Shown here: one piece after another, positions 1 through 11,659 of the stretch
Layout of the letters: every line of letters starts with the position of its first letter
How positions within the stretch are numbered: the first letter of the stretch is position 1
Translations under genes and position numbers: made by a program
The notes under the pieces: generated by a model
What the model was told of the DNA's origin: nothing
Database searches by the model: none
The model's input: the letters and a program-made list of their open reading frames with translations, nothing else
NCBI GenBank assembly: GCA_963555705.1
Contig: OY743173.1
Location: 2,583,501-2,647,500, forward strand
Direction: 5' to 3'
Length of the DNA: 64,000 nt
From: Ligustrum vulgare
Lineage: Eukaryota; Streptophyta; Magnoliopsida; Lamiales; Oleaceae

Positions 1-1505
1 ACTCTAAACATATCATTTGTAAAATCGTCTTAAATACTAAATATTGTAAAAATTTTACTTATACTTTTTACTTTTTTCAACATCCAATCTTTTTAATATA
101 TCTCATTTCAGTCCTAAAATGATACCTATCATTTCTTACCTAAATTCAATTTGATCTAAATGATTATTTTTTATTTTTTTCTTATCAAATTGATAGAAAT
201 AATAGATATTCGATCTTTCTAAATAAACTCAATTAAATCATTTAATTTTCTACAACTTTAGGTTCCGATAAACTCAATTGTTCAATTTGTAAAACAGAAG
301 GTGTTAGCAAAATCATTATATTTAAAAATAAAATATAGTCAACACGTTTATCTAACATGCACAAAAATAATATGTGCAATTTTGGAAAATGAGTTTTAAA
401 GAATATGTAGTTGAGAATGAATATTGAAAAAAATTATTTTTGAAGAATCAATTCTATACGAATAAGTGATAAAGTCTTATATCTTGTAGGTTAGACCCCC
501 ATTTATAAATTGAGATGTATACATGATTTTTTGTATATAAAATTAATTATATTTGTAATATGCATTCAATAAAATTTAATTAGAATTTGTATTTCATATT
601 ATTTATTTGTTACATTCATTTAAATATTGGATTGCGTATAAGTTTGTCAAGTGTAAGTTTAACAAATTGCAACATTTAATTAAAGTTTGAGCAATTTTTT
701 TTTTTTTTTAAATGTTAGGTCAATTTTGGACGTAATGCATTTGCTTTTTACAAGTAATGAAATGAAATATTTGTTTAATATATTTAAATATTAATTATTG
801 CATTAAGATAGTACAAATTCTTATAGTGCTATACGACGAGTCGATAAATTAATTCTGTAAATGTCTATTAACCTCTTTATTTCATTTTACGATTTGAAAA
901 TTGAAAACATTTCAACTTTTAGAAATCAAATAACTGTAAGCTCGACTTCAATCATCAAACTAGAGAATGAACAATTAGCTGTTAAAAGAAATATGCAAGT
1001 CTGAATTTTATGTTTTACTTTTCTGGGTATTTTTCATTATATATGAATGCACAATTTATGTTGGGCATTGTATTCTATGATGCACCGATACGGACATGTG
1101 TATTCGACACGATACGTGTCGGACACGCCGACACGTAATTTTTCAAAAATGTACCAACAAGACACGTTGTCAACATTTTAATTAAAATATTCAAAATTCT
1201 TCATTTATATAGTATAAATTTAGTTTTATACTTGTTATTATCTTTGTTTGTTGAGATCTTTTAACTTTGAATACCTATATGTTATTTTATACTAATTTTG
1301 AGTTAAAAATATATGATTTCTCTTATAAAGAAAGAATAATGATCATAGTAGAGTGTCGGAAGAGTGTCGTATCCGACACGAGTCGGGCACAGACACGCTA
1401 CCCTAGTTGAAGTGTCTGTGCTACAGAAATTGTATTTTTACAACTTATATTCAATAAGTAATTGTCAATTATATCTTCCGTGCATCGCATAGGTGCAATT
1501 ACTAG
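1..1505 (+). mobile_element. Helitron 3' part (H1), cut by the window edge
   Basis: The stretch ends in a weak hairpin (ccgtgcatcgcatagg near 1477) followed by CTAG at 1502-1505 and then T, the usual plant Helitron 3' end. Its left part is the reverse complement of part of the Helitron at 24540-25620, for example around the word aagaaatgataaatatcat, so the two belong to one family. No Rep/helicase reading frame is present, so it is non-autonomous. The 5' end lies outside the window. A MITE-like insert sits inside at about 1080-1430. Confidence 0.55.
1080..1430. repeat. GACACG-rich inverted-repeat element (MITE-like) nested in H1
   Basis: Both ends are rich in the words cgacacg and gtgtcgg, with the right end (around 1355-1400) roughly inverted relative to the left end (around 1085-1130). 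The middle is AT-rich. This suits a short non-autonomous DNA transposon. I could not fix a target duplication, so the limits are approximate. Confidence 0.4.
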
Positions 1506-2001
1506 TTATATCAAATGTAACAAATCACAATCCAAATAGTAAGCTCATGTCATTTACCAAAAATACCATTTTTAAATTTCACAATGAAATAGAGGCCTCA
1601 CAGTTATAGGCCCATTTATCTTCCACCTTATTCAAGAAACACAAGAACTCATTGAATAAAACAGTGACAACCATGGCAAAACACTAAAGGCAATTTGGGC
1701 CTGTGTGACAAATCTTTTGATAAGAAAGCAAAATTAAAGAGAGGATTTTTAAGTTATAAAATGTGTGGTTGAAAAATTGATAAAAATTATGGTCTCATGA
1801 AATGTATGATAAAAATTGAAGTTTTTGATAAAATCTTAGCAAAATGATATCAAAAAAGCACTTCATTAAATGACAAGAGATACAACTAAATGAGTGTTTA
1901 AAGCAACCAAAGATCAAATGATAGGGTGGTGTATCAAGTTCTATGGCAGAGAATGGAAAAATTTCTGATGCCTTATCAGTCATATGTGCATCCGTGCAAA
2001 G
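1506..2001. other. Unassigned AT-rich stretch
   Basis: There is no coding signal here. Short reading frames on the - strand lack recognisable domains. The last five bases (CAAAG, 1997-2001) are the left target duplication of the next element. If the RPN7 gene to the right is intact, this would be part of its long second intron. Confidence 0.5.
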
Positions 2002-2541
2002 TGATGTAGGACAGAATTGAGGCAAAATTAGATTGAAAAGGAACGTAGCAGAAATTTACAGATTTGGTGTCCGACCTCCATTTCGGGCCCATAATATGTT
2101 TATTTTGGGTAGCTCAACGAGACGAATTGGACTCACTGCTTCGCTGTGATATATGATGGATTTTGGACATTCGAGATCGTTGTGGCAGCGAAAACAATGT
2201 TTTAGTAATTTAGTGCTAATTATGTCATTTAGTTTATCTTGAATTCTTTTTATTTTAGGTTTTATGCTTTCCAAGATAATTTAGAATATGTTTCTTTGTT
2301 TATTTTAGTTCATCTAAAATAAGTTTTATGTTTCTCTATTTTATTTAGAATAGGTTTCTTTGTTTTATGACCCTATAAATAGAGGGTTAATTCATTGTTT
2401 TTATTCATTCATTCATATTATTAATAAAATTCTTGATATTTCTTCTCAATTCCCTTGGTGGATTCCAAGTTGCTTGGTGGATTCCAAGTTTATATTTCTT
2501 TTAAGGATTTCGCTTGAATTCCTTGCTTCCATCCTGTGTCA
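2002..2541 (+). repeat. 5' LTR of the gag-only gypsy element
   Basis: This 540-bp LTR runs TG to CA. Relative to the 3' LTR it keeps an extra internal block of roughly 150 bp (about 2120-2290) and a duplicated phrase, ggtggattccaagt, near 2456-2490. The likely promoter is the tatttagaataggtttc/ccctataaatag region; the TATA-like word ctataaatag lies near 2372. Confidence 0.85.
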
Positions 2542-2588
2542 AGTAGTATCAAAGCTGGTATTTCCGTCTCGCTATCCTTGATTTATTT

Positions 2589-3545
2589 GTGTTTCGAGTT
2601 CCAAATTCAATGGATGACTTACCGATTACCAGGACAGATTTTGAGGCACAGTTCCAACGAATTGATGTTCAACTTAGAGAGCTTCGTGAGTTCGTAGTAC
2701 AAGCTGTTGGGAACAACGGAGTGAATAACAGAGGTGGTATCAGAGATGTGCAATATGACGATACTAGCGATGAAGATTATGAGGAGGATATTGCTCTTCC
2801 GCGAAACAACAATAATCGTAGGGAGTATCGTATTAAGGCAAATATTCCTTACTTTGCTGGCAACTTGAGAGTTGAAAATTTTGTCGATTGGCTAAATGAA
2901 GTTGAAAGGTTCTTTGACTACTGGAAAATCAAGGAGCACCAAAAAGTCATAGAAGTAAACTATCGACTCAAAGGATGTGCATCAATTTGGTGGGATAGAC
3001 TGCAAAAAGACTGTATCCAACAAGGCAAAAATAAAATTCGAACTTGGCAACGAATGAAGAAATTAATGATTAAATGTTTTCATCCTCTAAACTATGTACA
3101 ACAATTTTGCATTCAAAATCAAGATTTTCAGCAGTCTTATCAAGATGTACAAGAATTCACAATCGATCTTCAGGAACTTGATACTCATATTAACATCCAA
3201 GAATCATAAGAAGTTATCTATAAAGATGCATGTATTTTCTTAGAAGAAGAGTATTTAGAAGACAAGGAATGCATGAATAAAGCTAAATCAAAAGAAATCA
3301 TCTCTGTAGGTGAAGATGTTTTCTTAGATGAAGCCCATTTTGCTATCCCAACTGAAACTCAGATTTTTATTGACCCAACTCAAGCCTGCTTAGTTGGCCC
3401 ATTCCAAACCCAAGAAGAATCAACTGAGTTGTTCGAATTTGAGGAAAAAGAGGGTGTTACTTGTAATGAGACAGGAAATGTGTTCAGGAAGAACGTTCAA
3501 GAGAAAATTGTGAATTTTATTTATGGGGATGAAATCAAAGAATAA
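2589..3545 (+). pseudogene. gag: Gypsy gag protein, one in-frame stop
   Basis: The reading frame shows the retrotransposon gag pattern: a coiled N-terminal segment (residues about 10-40), an acidic hinge, then the conserved core with YFAGNLRVENFVDWLNEVE and ASIWWDRL. A single TAA at 3207-3209 interrupts it. The same frame continues without further stops to 3545, across residues beginning EVIYKDACIF, so one substitution probably broke a longer gag of about 318 codons. No zinc knuckle is seen. Gag forms the virus-like particle that packages element RNA. Either the stop is recent or the element now depends on gag from a relative. Confidence 0.8.
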
Positions 3546-3841
3546 GTTATTCAAAAAGTAGAAGATTGTGCCATGAAGGATAAAATTGAAAAGTTAAAAA
3601 TCGAGAAAACAATTTCGATGGCTTGCTTATATGCTAAACATGTTAGCCATTATGTCTTAAAGGAACAAACAACTCGATAGAGATGATGATTTATTCATGA
3701 AACCACAATTTATTGGAGCGCTAATCCTCGGGCTTGAAAATTTTAAATTCAAATGAGCAAGACGTCGCCCGTGGCTAATAGGTTGAAAATTCTCGAGTTC
3801 AAATTATAACTCGGGGTAGAGTTATTTGGAGGTGGAAGGTC

Positions 3842-4213
3842 TGATGTAGGACAGAATCGAGGCAAAATTAGACTGAATAGGAACGTAGCAGAAATTTACA
3901 GATTTGGCGTCCGATCTCGTTTCGAGCCCATTATATGTCTATTTTGGGTAGCTCGACGAGACTAATTGGACCCATTATATGTTTCTTTGTTTATTTTAGC
4001 TTATCTAGAATAGGTTTTATGTTTTTCTATTTTATTTAGAATAGGTTTCTTTATTTTATGACCCTATAAATAGATGGTTAATTCATTGTTTTTATTCATT
4101 CATTTAGATTATTAATAAAATTCTTGAGATTTCTTCTCAATTCCCTTGGTGGATTCCAAGTTTATATTTCTTTTAAGGATTTTGCTTGAATTCCTTACTT
4201 CCGTCCTGCGTCA
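3842..4213 (+). repeat. 3' LTR of the gag-only gypsy element
   Basis: This 372-bp copy starts TGATGTAGG and ends CTGCGTCA, followed directly by the CAAAG duplication. It is shorter than the 5' LTR through one internal deletion and one copy fewer of the ggtggattccaagt phrase. Confidence 0.85.
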
Positions 4214-4899
4214 CAAAGCTTTTATACTTTCGAGAATGCAAAATAGTATACTGGACCAGGGGTGGATTTAGAGTCCACGATTCAATTTTTCCTTGCAAAT
4301 TTTTCTTTATAATGTCAGACAAATTTTACGTGGAATTTTTATTTTTATTTTTATTTTTTGCATATCAACCCAGCATCAAAAATTTTATTAGTCCAGCCTT
4401 GGCTCCGTCCTTGTAATGCACTATTACTCTCAAGCAACCAATCACTTCCAGCTTCATCTGTCTATTGAAGTTTTGTTTTACCCACTTTCTGACAGCAACT
4501 AGTACATCGAAAACACAAACAAGCAACCATAAATGATGCGACATTGTAAGATACTCTTACGTTACAGATATAAATCTGAAACTATGTGATTAAGAGTAAT
4601 ATTAATCCAAAATTATTCCATAAGATATCTTTTAAATTTTACAAGGAAATTATATAATTTTAATATGTGTAAGTTAACTACAATAAGATTACAAAATTGT
4701 TACTATAGTATTCATCATTCGCATAATATGCAGTGATTACTATTTGATTTAGACAGTACTAATTATTTTATCTTCCTTGATTTACTGAAATCAGCATAAT
4801 AATATCAACTACAGTTGTAGTGGTCAAAAGCATCCACAATCACATTTGATTAAAGATCCAAAAAGTATCTACGTTTATAATTTTAATTTCTAGCACATC
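4214..4899. other. Unassigned repeat-derived stretch
   Basis: A MITE-like piece from about 4256 (caggggtgga) to about 4413 (tccgtccttg) has imperfect inverted ends but no clear target duplication. The rest is AT-rich with no coding signal. Confidence 0.4.
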
Positions 4900-5389
4900 T
4901 AGGGGTGGGCATTAACCCGCCCAACCCAACCCGATCGATGGGTTCTACAAAAAAAAAATTGGTCGGGTTGGGTTGGGTTGTGAGTTGGGTGCCCAACCCA
5001 ACCCAACTAATTTTTTTAAAAAATAGAACCATTTAAATTTCAAGAATCTCAAGCACATTTTATAATTTGGATGAAATTTAAATATGGTTTGAACATATTT
5101 TAATTTTATTAGCAAGTATTCAATTTATTATATTTGAGCTTATTGTATTATACATAATTGATTTGAGTTAATAGATGATTTATGGACTTAATTTTTTAAA
5201 TTTCAAGATTTTTTACTAATTGAACCAAAGCCCAAACCACCCAAACCAACCCTACCGAAACTTGATTGGGTTGGGTTGGACTGGGTTTGAACTCATACTT
5301 GGGTTGAGTTGAGTTGATTTTTATCAACCCAATCATAGTGGGTTGGGTTCGGGTTGGGCAAAAAACTGACCCTACCCGACCCACCCCTA
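4900..5389. mobile_element. hAT-type MITE with AACCCAACCC blocks
   Basis: The ends are inverted: TAGGGGTGGG on the left and CCCACCCCTA on the right. An exact 8-bp target duplication, AGCACATC, flanks the element at 4892-4899 and 5390-5397, as expected for hAT transposons. Inside, each half carries many GGGTTGGG or CCCAACCC words around an AT-rich core. A second copy begins at 63628. Confidence 0.85.
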
Positions 5390-6002
5390 AGCACATCCAA
5401 GCAGTTTCCCCAAGCCACATCTAATTTCCCCAGGCCTGCAGAGAAGTCATTCCTTTCTTCACCCCATTACATCATACTAAGCTCAACACTCCTTGTACCA
5501 CCAATCCACGCTAATACCAACCATTTTCACAAATTGTAACGTTCCATCTGTTATCGGGTAACAAATGAATATACATTTCACCATGAATTCTAAGAGGTTT
5601 GATGTATTTTTTTGAAGGGATCATATCCACCATCCTGTAACATACTTCTATATACTTGATTGATTTATAGGCCCATTACATCAAGATATTAGCAAAACCA
5701 GAGTATGTAGTATCACTCTTTTAGATAACCGTTGAAACGGCTGGAGAGATAAATTAAAAATAGAGTATTGCAGAAATAAGTGGGTGTAGGCTAGCTAGCA
5801 CGTTAACATATAAGAAATCAGTGTACAGTAAAAAATAAAAAAATAAAAAGAACACAACCAGTGCCACAGATCATATTACTAAGTTATTTATCTAATTCCC
5901 ATCCAATCCAATAAATCCCTAACTCAGCAGAAATATCATAGTACAACCCATAAACATAACAACGTGTACAGCTTAAGCAGAACTATAATCTGAAATGCAT
6001 AC
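5390..6002 (-). other. Probable RPN7 intron 2 or flank, no exon seen
   Basis: The second RPN7 exon ends at 6003 with a GT donor. I looked here and further left for the next exon, which in this family begins near the residues IADAEENLG, and did not find it. The stretch is AT-rich with no recognisable domain. Confidence 0.5.
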
Positions 6003-6350
6003 TTTTCATCCAGCTTTGTAAGCTCTTCGTTGATCTTGGCAATCATTGAATCTAGGGCTTTCTGATCCAAATCCAAAACCTTGTTAGAAACTAGGGTTTC
6101 GTACAACGGAGCCATATCTACAAAAATCCGAAAACAGAACCCTATATTAACATTCAAACTTCGAAACAAAAAACACCAAATATACCAAAAAAAAAATAAG
6201 AAATGGTTGAATACCGTTGGAAATAATGGAATTGAAAACCTCATCGCGCAGGCGGACTTTTTCGATGTCATCAACGTCAGGATGAGTGAGGAGAAATAGC
6301 TTATGTGCGAGAATGAGCTGGGGTTGCTGTGTTCCCTCTTCACCTTCCAT
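6003..6350 (-). CDS. RPN7: 26S proteasome lid subunit RPN7/PSMD6, exons 1-2 only
   Basis: RPN7 (PSMD6) is a PCI-domain subunit of the proteasome lid. It joins lid assembly and substrate deubiquitination in cytosol and nucleus. Exon 1 (6215-6350) encodes 45 residues starting MEGEEGTQQPQLILAHKLFL and including HPDVDDIEKVRLRDEVFN. It ends in phase 1 at a GT donor. Exon 2 (6003-6117) follows a TTTTGTAG acceptor, restores the codon for Asp, and encodes MAPLYETLVSNKVLDLDQKA through LTKLDEK before another GT donor. These match the conserved N-terminus of plant RPN7, about 84 of the usual 385-390 residues. No later exon is found in the remaining 6 kb to the left. Either intron 2 is very long and filled with transposons, or this is a truncated duplicate. 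The identity is firm; whether it works is open. Confidence 0.85.
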
Positions 6351-6533
6351 TGATAATTGAACAATTTCTTCTTCTTTTTGCTCAAAATGGACTATTCAAA
6401 GATTTCTTGCAGAGGGAGAAACTGTGTGGAGTGTCCTGGGGTGGGTGGGGTCGTATATATGAAAGGGTTGAATCAGTAGCAATGAAATGTAGTTGATTGG
6501 GCCAGAATTTAATGGTTTGGGGCTTTGGGCCCA
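6351..6533 (-). promoter_or_regulatory. RPN7 5' UTR and core promoter
   Basis: Reading leftwards on the - strand, a TATA-like catatata lies at 6454-6461, about 105 bp before the ATG. Two TGGGCC site-II words, at 6498-6503 and within TGGGCCCA at 6526-6533, lie just upstream. Site-II words are common in promoters of plant ribosomal and proteasome genes. The A/G-rich leader agaagaagaaattg precedes the start codon. The presence of an ordinary promoter argues that exon 1 is in its native place. Confidence 0.55.
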
Positions 6534-7381
6534 AAGTAACTGAATACGAATAGGAATAAGTGGAAGGGGCGTTTACACAAAGGGAATATTGTACTGAAAA
6601 CCAGAAAAAAAAAATACCAAATTGGAAAATACGTTCCTGCTGAAATCAACTGAAAATTACTATCATCCTCTTCACAGTCATGCCATCTTCTTCCCCAACT
6701 TCTCTCCCACCTGTGCGCGCTTCCATGGTCAGCACAAATTGCCAATCGACATCACCACCACAACGGTCAATCGCTAGCATCGACATCACCCTACCCTTCA
6801 ATCCCATCACTAATGGCGCCATCGTCGAAGATTATCACCCCTTGCACAAAATTAATGGAGGAGAAAGAAGAGGCAAAGCATTCAGCCCCAAAGAAGCCCG
6901 CAATCTCGAAACTCCCAGTTATTTCACGAACTGATGAATAGTAACCCGAAATGTGCAACCTCGAAATAGTCCATAAATGATCCAGAAGAAGATTAAGGTA
7001 GATTATAGATGTGTGATTGAGAAATCACAACCCAAATCTAGCCTATACCGTCGATGTAAAAGATCCAATCGAAACTTCTCCAACCCGAATGCACAGTAGC
7101 TCACACTTTGAATACAGCAAGCCAAATTGAGATGATCATAAAAATAAGGGTAAACTTCCAAGAATGAAGTGAAGAAGATAGAAGAAATTTGAAGGAAATC
7201 GAGCAATAGCGAGATGGATTTTCTCCACTAGTTGAGAGTGTCCCTCTCTCACTCATTTCAAATTCAAATTTTTGTAATTTCCACTATTTTAATTTCATTT
7301 TGTTTGGTGAATTTGGTGCGATGAAGGTTGTTGTGTATCATGTGATGGAAAGCAGTGTATTTGAAATTTGGTTTGTGTATG
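6534..7381. other. GC-richer unassigned block beside RPN7
   Basis: Base composition rises, with phrases such as catcaccaccacaacgg. The opening words (aataggaataag, ggggcgtttacac) recur near 18770 and, inverted, near 10505. This suggests membership of the same repeat family as the blocks at 12.3-13.1 and 19.2-20 kb. Short reading frames show no known domain. Confidence 0.4.
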
Positions 7382-7478
7382 GTATCATAAAAAAAGTATA
7401 AAGTTTCAAACTATAATACTACAATTTCGTTCAAAGTATCATAAAAATTTGATGATGTTTCGTGTTATGATACCAAAA

Positions 7479-9691
7479 TCTATATAATATATAAAAGTAG
7501 CTGAGTCAACCCAAGTCAACTTCACTGTTTCCCTCCAAAACTCTTGTGCTATGTGCAAATTTATTTATTAATTTTTTCGATTTTTGGGGACTTCAATATT
7601 TATTATGTTCACACTACTCATATATCTCATCTAATAATCAACTTCAAAACCCACTTCAAAAATAGTTGGGCCTTCAATATTTATTTATTATTTTCAGAAT
7701 CGCTGACATCTATTTACATTCTTCAATATTTATTGTGTTTATATGACTTCTATTTCCCGCATCCTAATTACACTAGAAAGTCAGTTTTCCCTTTTTCGCT
7801 TTTTCAGAATTTGTTTCATTTTTTTCCCGTTTTTCAAAATCTGTTTATTCATTTTTGTTTTCTATATCTTTTTTTTTTCAATTTCTCGATATACAACCTC
7901 TTTCATTTCTGTTATATATAATTATTATAAATATATACACAATAATAAAATATTCAATTAAAGAGTTATTTATTTGAAAAAATGTGTACTGTTTAATATG
8001 ACCCCTCCACTCCACCTTCTAATTATCACGTTTTACGATTCAAAATTTCTGGTGCGGTGGTAATGCTTATTAGTTATTAATATTACAAACCAGTTGAAAA
8101 TAAAAAAATCATAAATTATTTTTTGAAAAAGTAAAAATGATTGACACTACTCTTTTCTTCAAGACCTGTGATATTTTGAGTCGTTGAACATAGATTTGGG
8201 CTTCTGAAAAAAAAGAAAAAAAATATTAAAACAATAATATTGTAGAGAGAATTTCGAAAACAATATAAAATGCAAAATTATTTTGGACTAATAAGAGGAT
8301 TTGTTAATAATCTATTTATATTATGTTCTAAATTTCTCTGTTGGGGTTGCAATGTGTTAATTAATGTTGGGCTATTTAGAATAGCTTTGGGTTGGATAGA
8401 TACGTTAATGGTTTCAGCCGTTGAGTGAAGAAAAAACATATTATTCATGGGTCAGTATATATATTTGATGAAATTGTATATCACATTGTATAAAAAATAA
8501 TAAAAACAAGAAACTAGAATTATTATTATTTTTTAAATTTGCTTTTATCGAGAAGTTGTTTTTTATTTTTTATGATATAAGAACGATAATTTGTTTGGTT
8601 TTACTTATTTATATTTGGTTTTTTTGTGTCAAAATCTCTCTTTTCATGAAAAAAATGTGTTCTTCTAACGTTTTCAATATTACAAATAAAATATTTGTGT
8701 TCAGTTATACAAATCCAAAGTAAAATTTTCAGTTAAAAATTATGTCGAAATTTTATTACTAGATAATACTCTATCCGTCATACAAAGATAGTCCACTATT
8801 TCTTTTTTGTCCGTCTCAAAAAGATAGTCTACTTTATTTTTTAAGAATGAAATTAATATTTTATATTCATTTTTATCCTTAATCTGTGTGAAAATGAGTA
8901 GCGGACTATCTTTATGGGACGAAGGGAGTACTAAATTATAAATCACATCATACGTATAGTTTTTTTTATAAATACTCTTATTTTTAGTTATTTAGTACAT
9001 CTAAAAATTCGAGCTCTTTTTTATAGCGTATTATTAAATATTTTTATGGATAATTACATTTAATACGTAATTAATTTCTTATAATAATTGTGATATTTTA
9101 TTGGTCTTAATTTTATGGATAAATATTTGGTTTAGTCATACAGATCCAATGTCAAATTCTCTATTAAAATTATAGTTAAAATTTATACACATTCGTATTT
9201 TTATAAATCACGTTGTATTGAAATTTTTATAACTAAATCCTATTTTTAAGTTATTTATTACATAAACATACTAAAGTTCTTTCCTATATTGCATTATTTA
9301 TCAAAATTATTTCAATGACAATTAAATTTAATTCTTAATTAATTTTTTATTCCAAAAAGTCTCATATCACATTTTTAACATTAACGGTTAACAAATTTAT
9401 CTATATTGTTTGAAATGATATAGTTATTAATGATTTTTGTCATGACAGTTAATTTTAAAATTTCAAAAAGTAAATAACCATTCCAAGATATTCTTTGCTA
9501 TATTTTAATTCAAATTTTATGATATTTTTCACAATAATATATAAATTTTCTCCCAATTTACTTAACTAAAAATTGAGATGATCAATACTAAATTATAATT
9601 TCAATCAGAAAATAATTACGTTGTATAAATATTGAAAACCTAAAATATTATAAATTTGATGCAATATCTTTGTCAACCTCGCAATTTATTT

Positions 9692-9722
<31 letters not shown>

Positions 9723-10273
9723 ACATGTTGTTTTTCATTGTCAATGGTCAAAATATTGAATTTTATCTTTTATATGCATGATCTCTATTATTAATTTTTT
9801 CATCTATTGTTTGAATGTTCAGAGTAAATGAATACTGGAGATCCTACATTTAAATGTTCATTTTGTAAGGCGAATTTTTGGTTCGAGGAGATAGTGAATA
9901 ATCGTTACAAAACTTGACGATCATATTCTATAAGGTCAAATTCTATCTGACAGTAATGCAGGATACAAGTTCTTTATTCCAAGGATATCGTTGAGCCATT
10001 CGAATTTTAGGATACTTATTAGATTTCGAAAAAAAAAACAATTTTCATTGATGGTGTCATATGCCATGACTATCAATAAGAGTCAGGCACAATTATTTTC
10101 GCATGTATGACTTCTCCCTAAAATGTTGATGTTTATACATGAAACTAATAAATGATGAACTTATATCTTATTTGTGAATGTTATTTATTTTGTTTAAGGA
10201 TTTATTTAATTTCGAATAAGATTATTTTTATTTAGACGTTTCTTCCCGTGCATCGCACGGGATGATTCACTAG
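7479..10273 (+). mobile_element. Non-autonomous Helitron (H2), complete
   Basis: The 5' end is TCTATATAATATATAAAAG. The 3' end has a perfect hairpin (cccgtgcatcgcacggg, 10245-10261) followed by CTAG at 10270-10273. The flanking bases are A (7478) and T (10274), the canonical Helitron target. Joining the flanks restores the foldback arm, so the insertion postdates that element. No Rep/helicase is encoded; the short reading frames are chance. A closely related copy lies inverted at 25985-28450. Confidence 0.88.
9692..9718. repeat. (ATT)n microsatellite in H2
   Basis: About nine ATT units lie some 550 bp from the Helitron 3' end. The matching site in the sister copy H4 carries about nineteen units. 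Confidence 0.85.
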
Positions 10274-10532
10274 TTGAAAGTAACACAACTATCATGTTGT
10301 GATACTTTAAAAATTTAAAGTATCATAAGATACTTGCAAAGTATCATGTTGTGATACTTGTAAAGTATCATAAGATACTTTTAAAGTATCAAAAAATGAC
10401 ACTTCAGAATACAGTATTTTTCAAACAAAAAAAATTTGAAGTATTTTTCAGTTTTTTTAAAAATAAAGTAAATTTCAATTATGATACAAAAAGATGGGTA
10501 TTTATGCAAACGCCCCTTACACAAATACCTTA

Positions 10533-11404
10533 GGTGGCGTTCTGTTTATATTTTATTTTGTATTTTTCATTTTCAAAAATGTTTTATGTTTCCTGTTTTC
10601 ATTTTTATTTTCAAATTTGCTGAAAATGCGTTTGGTTTGTCATTTCTGAAAACTGTTTTTGAAAATGAAAAGTTGGAAAACACGTTCTGTTTGAAATTTT
10701 GCAGAATACTAAAACTATTTTTAATTAATTTGCTTGCAGAATACTACTGGCTCAAACTCAAATTCTCTTTTCACAATACACTGAAAACATGGTTATCTGC
10801 AACATACTAATGTGAGCACTAAGAGTCTATATTAACACAGCTTAGTCAGGTTTGGGATTTGAGGAAGCTATAATTTTATTAAAATCCAGAAAATACAAGT
10901 TCTTTCAAAATCACCAGAGTCCATTTATCAAGGCATTTTTTGAAATATAATAACAAGAATTCCCAATTAATTTTTTTTTTTTTTTTTTTGTAATGTTAAT
11001 ATTGAATTCAATAAAAATTTATTTTAGGTTTAGGTTCCAAGTTAGGATAATTCTCCAAAAAAATAAAAATAAAAATAAAAAAACTATTTAGGTTTAGTTT
11101 TAAGTTAGGATAATTCTTCCAAAAAAAAAAAATTAACTTTATTTTAAGCTTAATTCCAAATTAAGATAATTCATTTTTTTTTAATTTAAAAATAAAAAAA
11201 TTTTCAAAACGCATTTTCCGTGTTCAAACATTTTTTTATTGAAATACACTTAAAAAGCCCAAAACGAGGTTTTAGGCGTTTTGTATACAAATTTTTTATT
11301 TGTTTTCCAAAATGCGTTTTCGAAAATGGTAAAGAGAACGCGTTTTTAGTATGTTCGAAAATAAAAACAGAAAACGACCTCAAAATAACAAAGAGAACAG
11401 AGCC
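10533..11404. mobile_element. PIF/Harbinger-like MITE nested in the foldback
   Basis: The ends are imperfect inverted repeats: GGTGGCGTTCTGTTT on the left and AAAGAGAACAGAGCC on the right. TTA flanks both sides (10530-10532 and 11405-11407), the PIF/Harbinger target. Removing the element rejoins the two arms of the surrounding foldback. The interior is AT-rich with runs of A and T and no coding region. Confidence 0.6.
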
Positions 11405-11659
11405 TTACTTTTTGTATCATAATTGAAATTTACTACATTTAAGAAAAAACTAAAAAATACTTCAATTATTTTATTTTATTTTTTGGAAAAATACTGTTTT
11501 GATCAAGTATCATGTTGTGATACTTTTAAAGTATCATAACATGATACTTATGATTCCTTCAAATTTTTGGTATCATAACTTGAAACTTTATCAAATTTTT
11601 ATGATAATTTTGACGAAATTGTAATATTATCTTGAAACTTTGATTATGATACTTTGTCT

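Larger units (their letters stand above)
2002..4213 (+). mobile_element. Gag-only gypsy-type LTR retrotransposon (TR-GAG)
   Basis: Two direct LTRs begin TGATGTAGG and end in GTCA. A perfect 5-bp target duplication, CAAAG, flanks the element at 1997-2001 and 4214-4218. A primer-binding site (tagtatcaaagc, 2544-2555) follows the 5' LTR and matches 10 of 12 bases of the initiator-Met tRNA site. A purine tract (ggaggtggaagg) precedes the 3' LTR. The 1.3-kb interior encodes only gag; protease, reverse transcriptase and integrase are absent. Such gag-only units need enzymes from another element to move. The boundaries are as certain as sequence alone can make them. Confidence 0.9.
7382..11659. mobile_element. 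Foldback-like element with long TATCATA arms, split by later insertions
   Basis: The left arm (7382-7478 plus 10274 to about 10495) is the inverted match of the right arm (11405 to about 11659). Shared phrases include ggtatcataac, caaatttttatgat, aagtatcatgttgtgatact and ttcaattatgatacaaaaag. With the two later insertions removed, the arms are about 250-320 bp around a short loop. No coding region is seen. This looks like a foldback or long-TIR non-autonomous DNA transposon. Its outer target duplication was not resolved. Confidence 0.6.

Noticed and set aside
6680..6934. 84-codon frame right of the RPN7 promoter
   Set aside because: No domain, no splice context, and the surrounding words recur in other repeat blocks.
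7544..7961. Open frame of 125 codons in H2 with a related frame on the opposite strand of H4
   Set aside because: The similarity reflects the Helitron copies themselves. The residues are Phe/Tyr/Ile-rich from AT-rich DNA and there is no Rep or helicase motif.
8740..8946. Conserved short frame in H2, also at 26965-27180 in H4
   Set aside because: Shared Helitron DNA and a chance open frame; no initiation context or domain.
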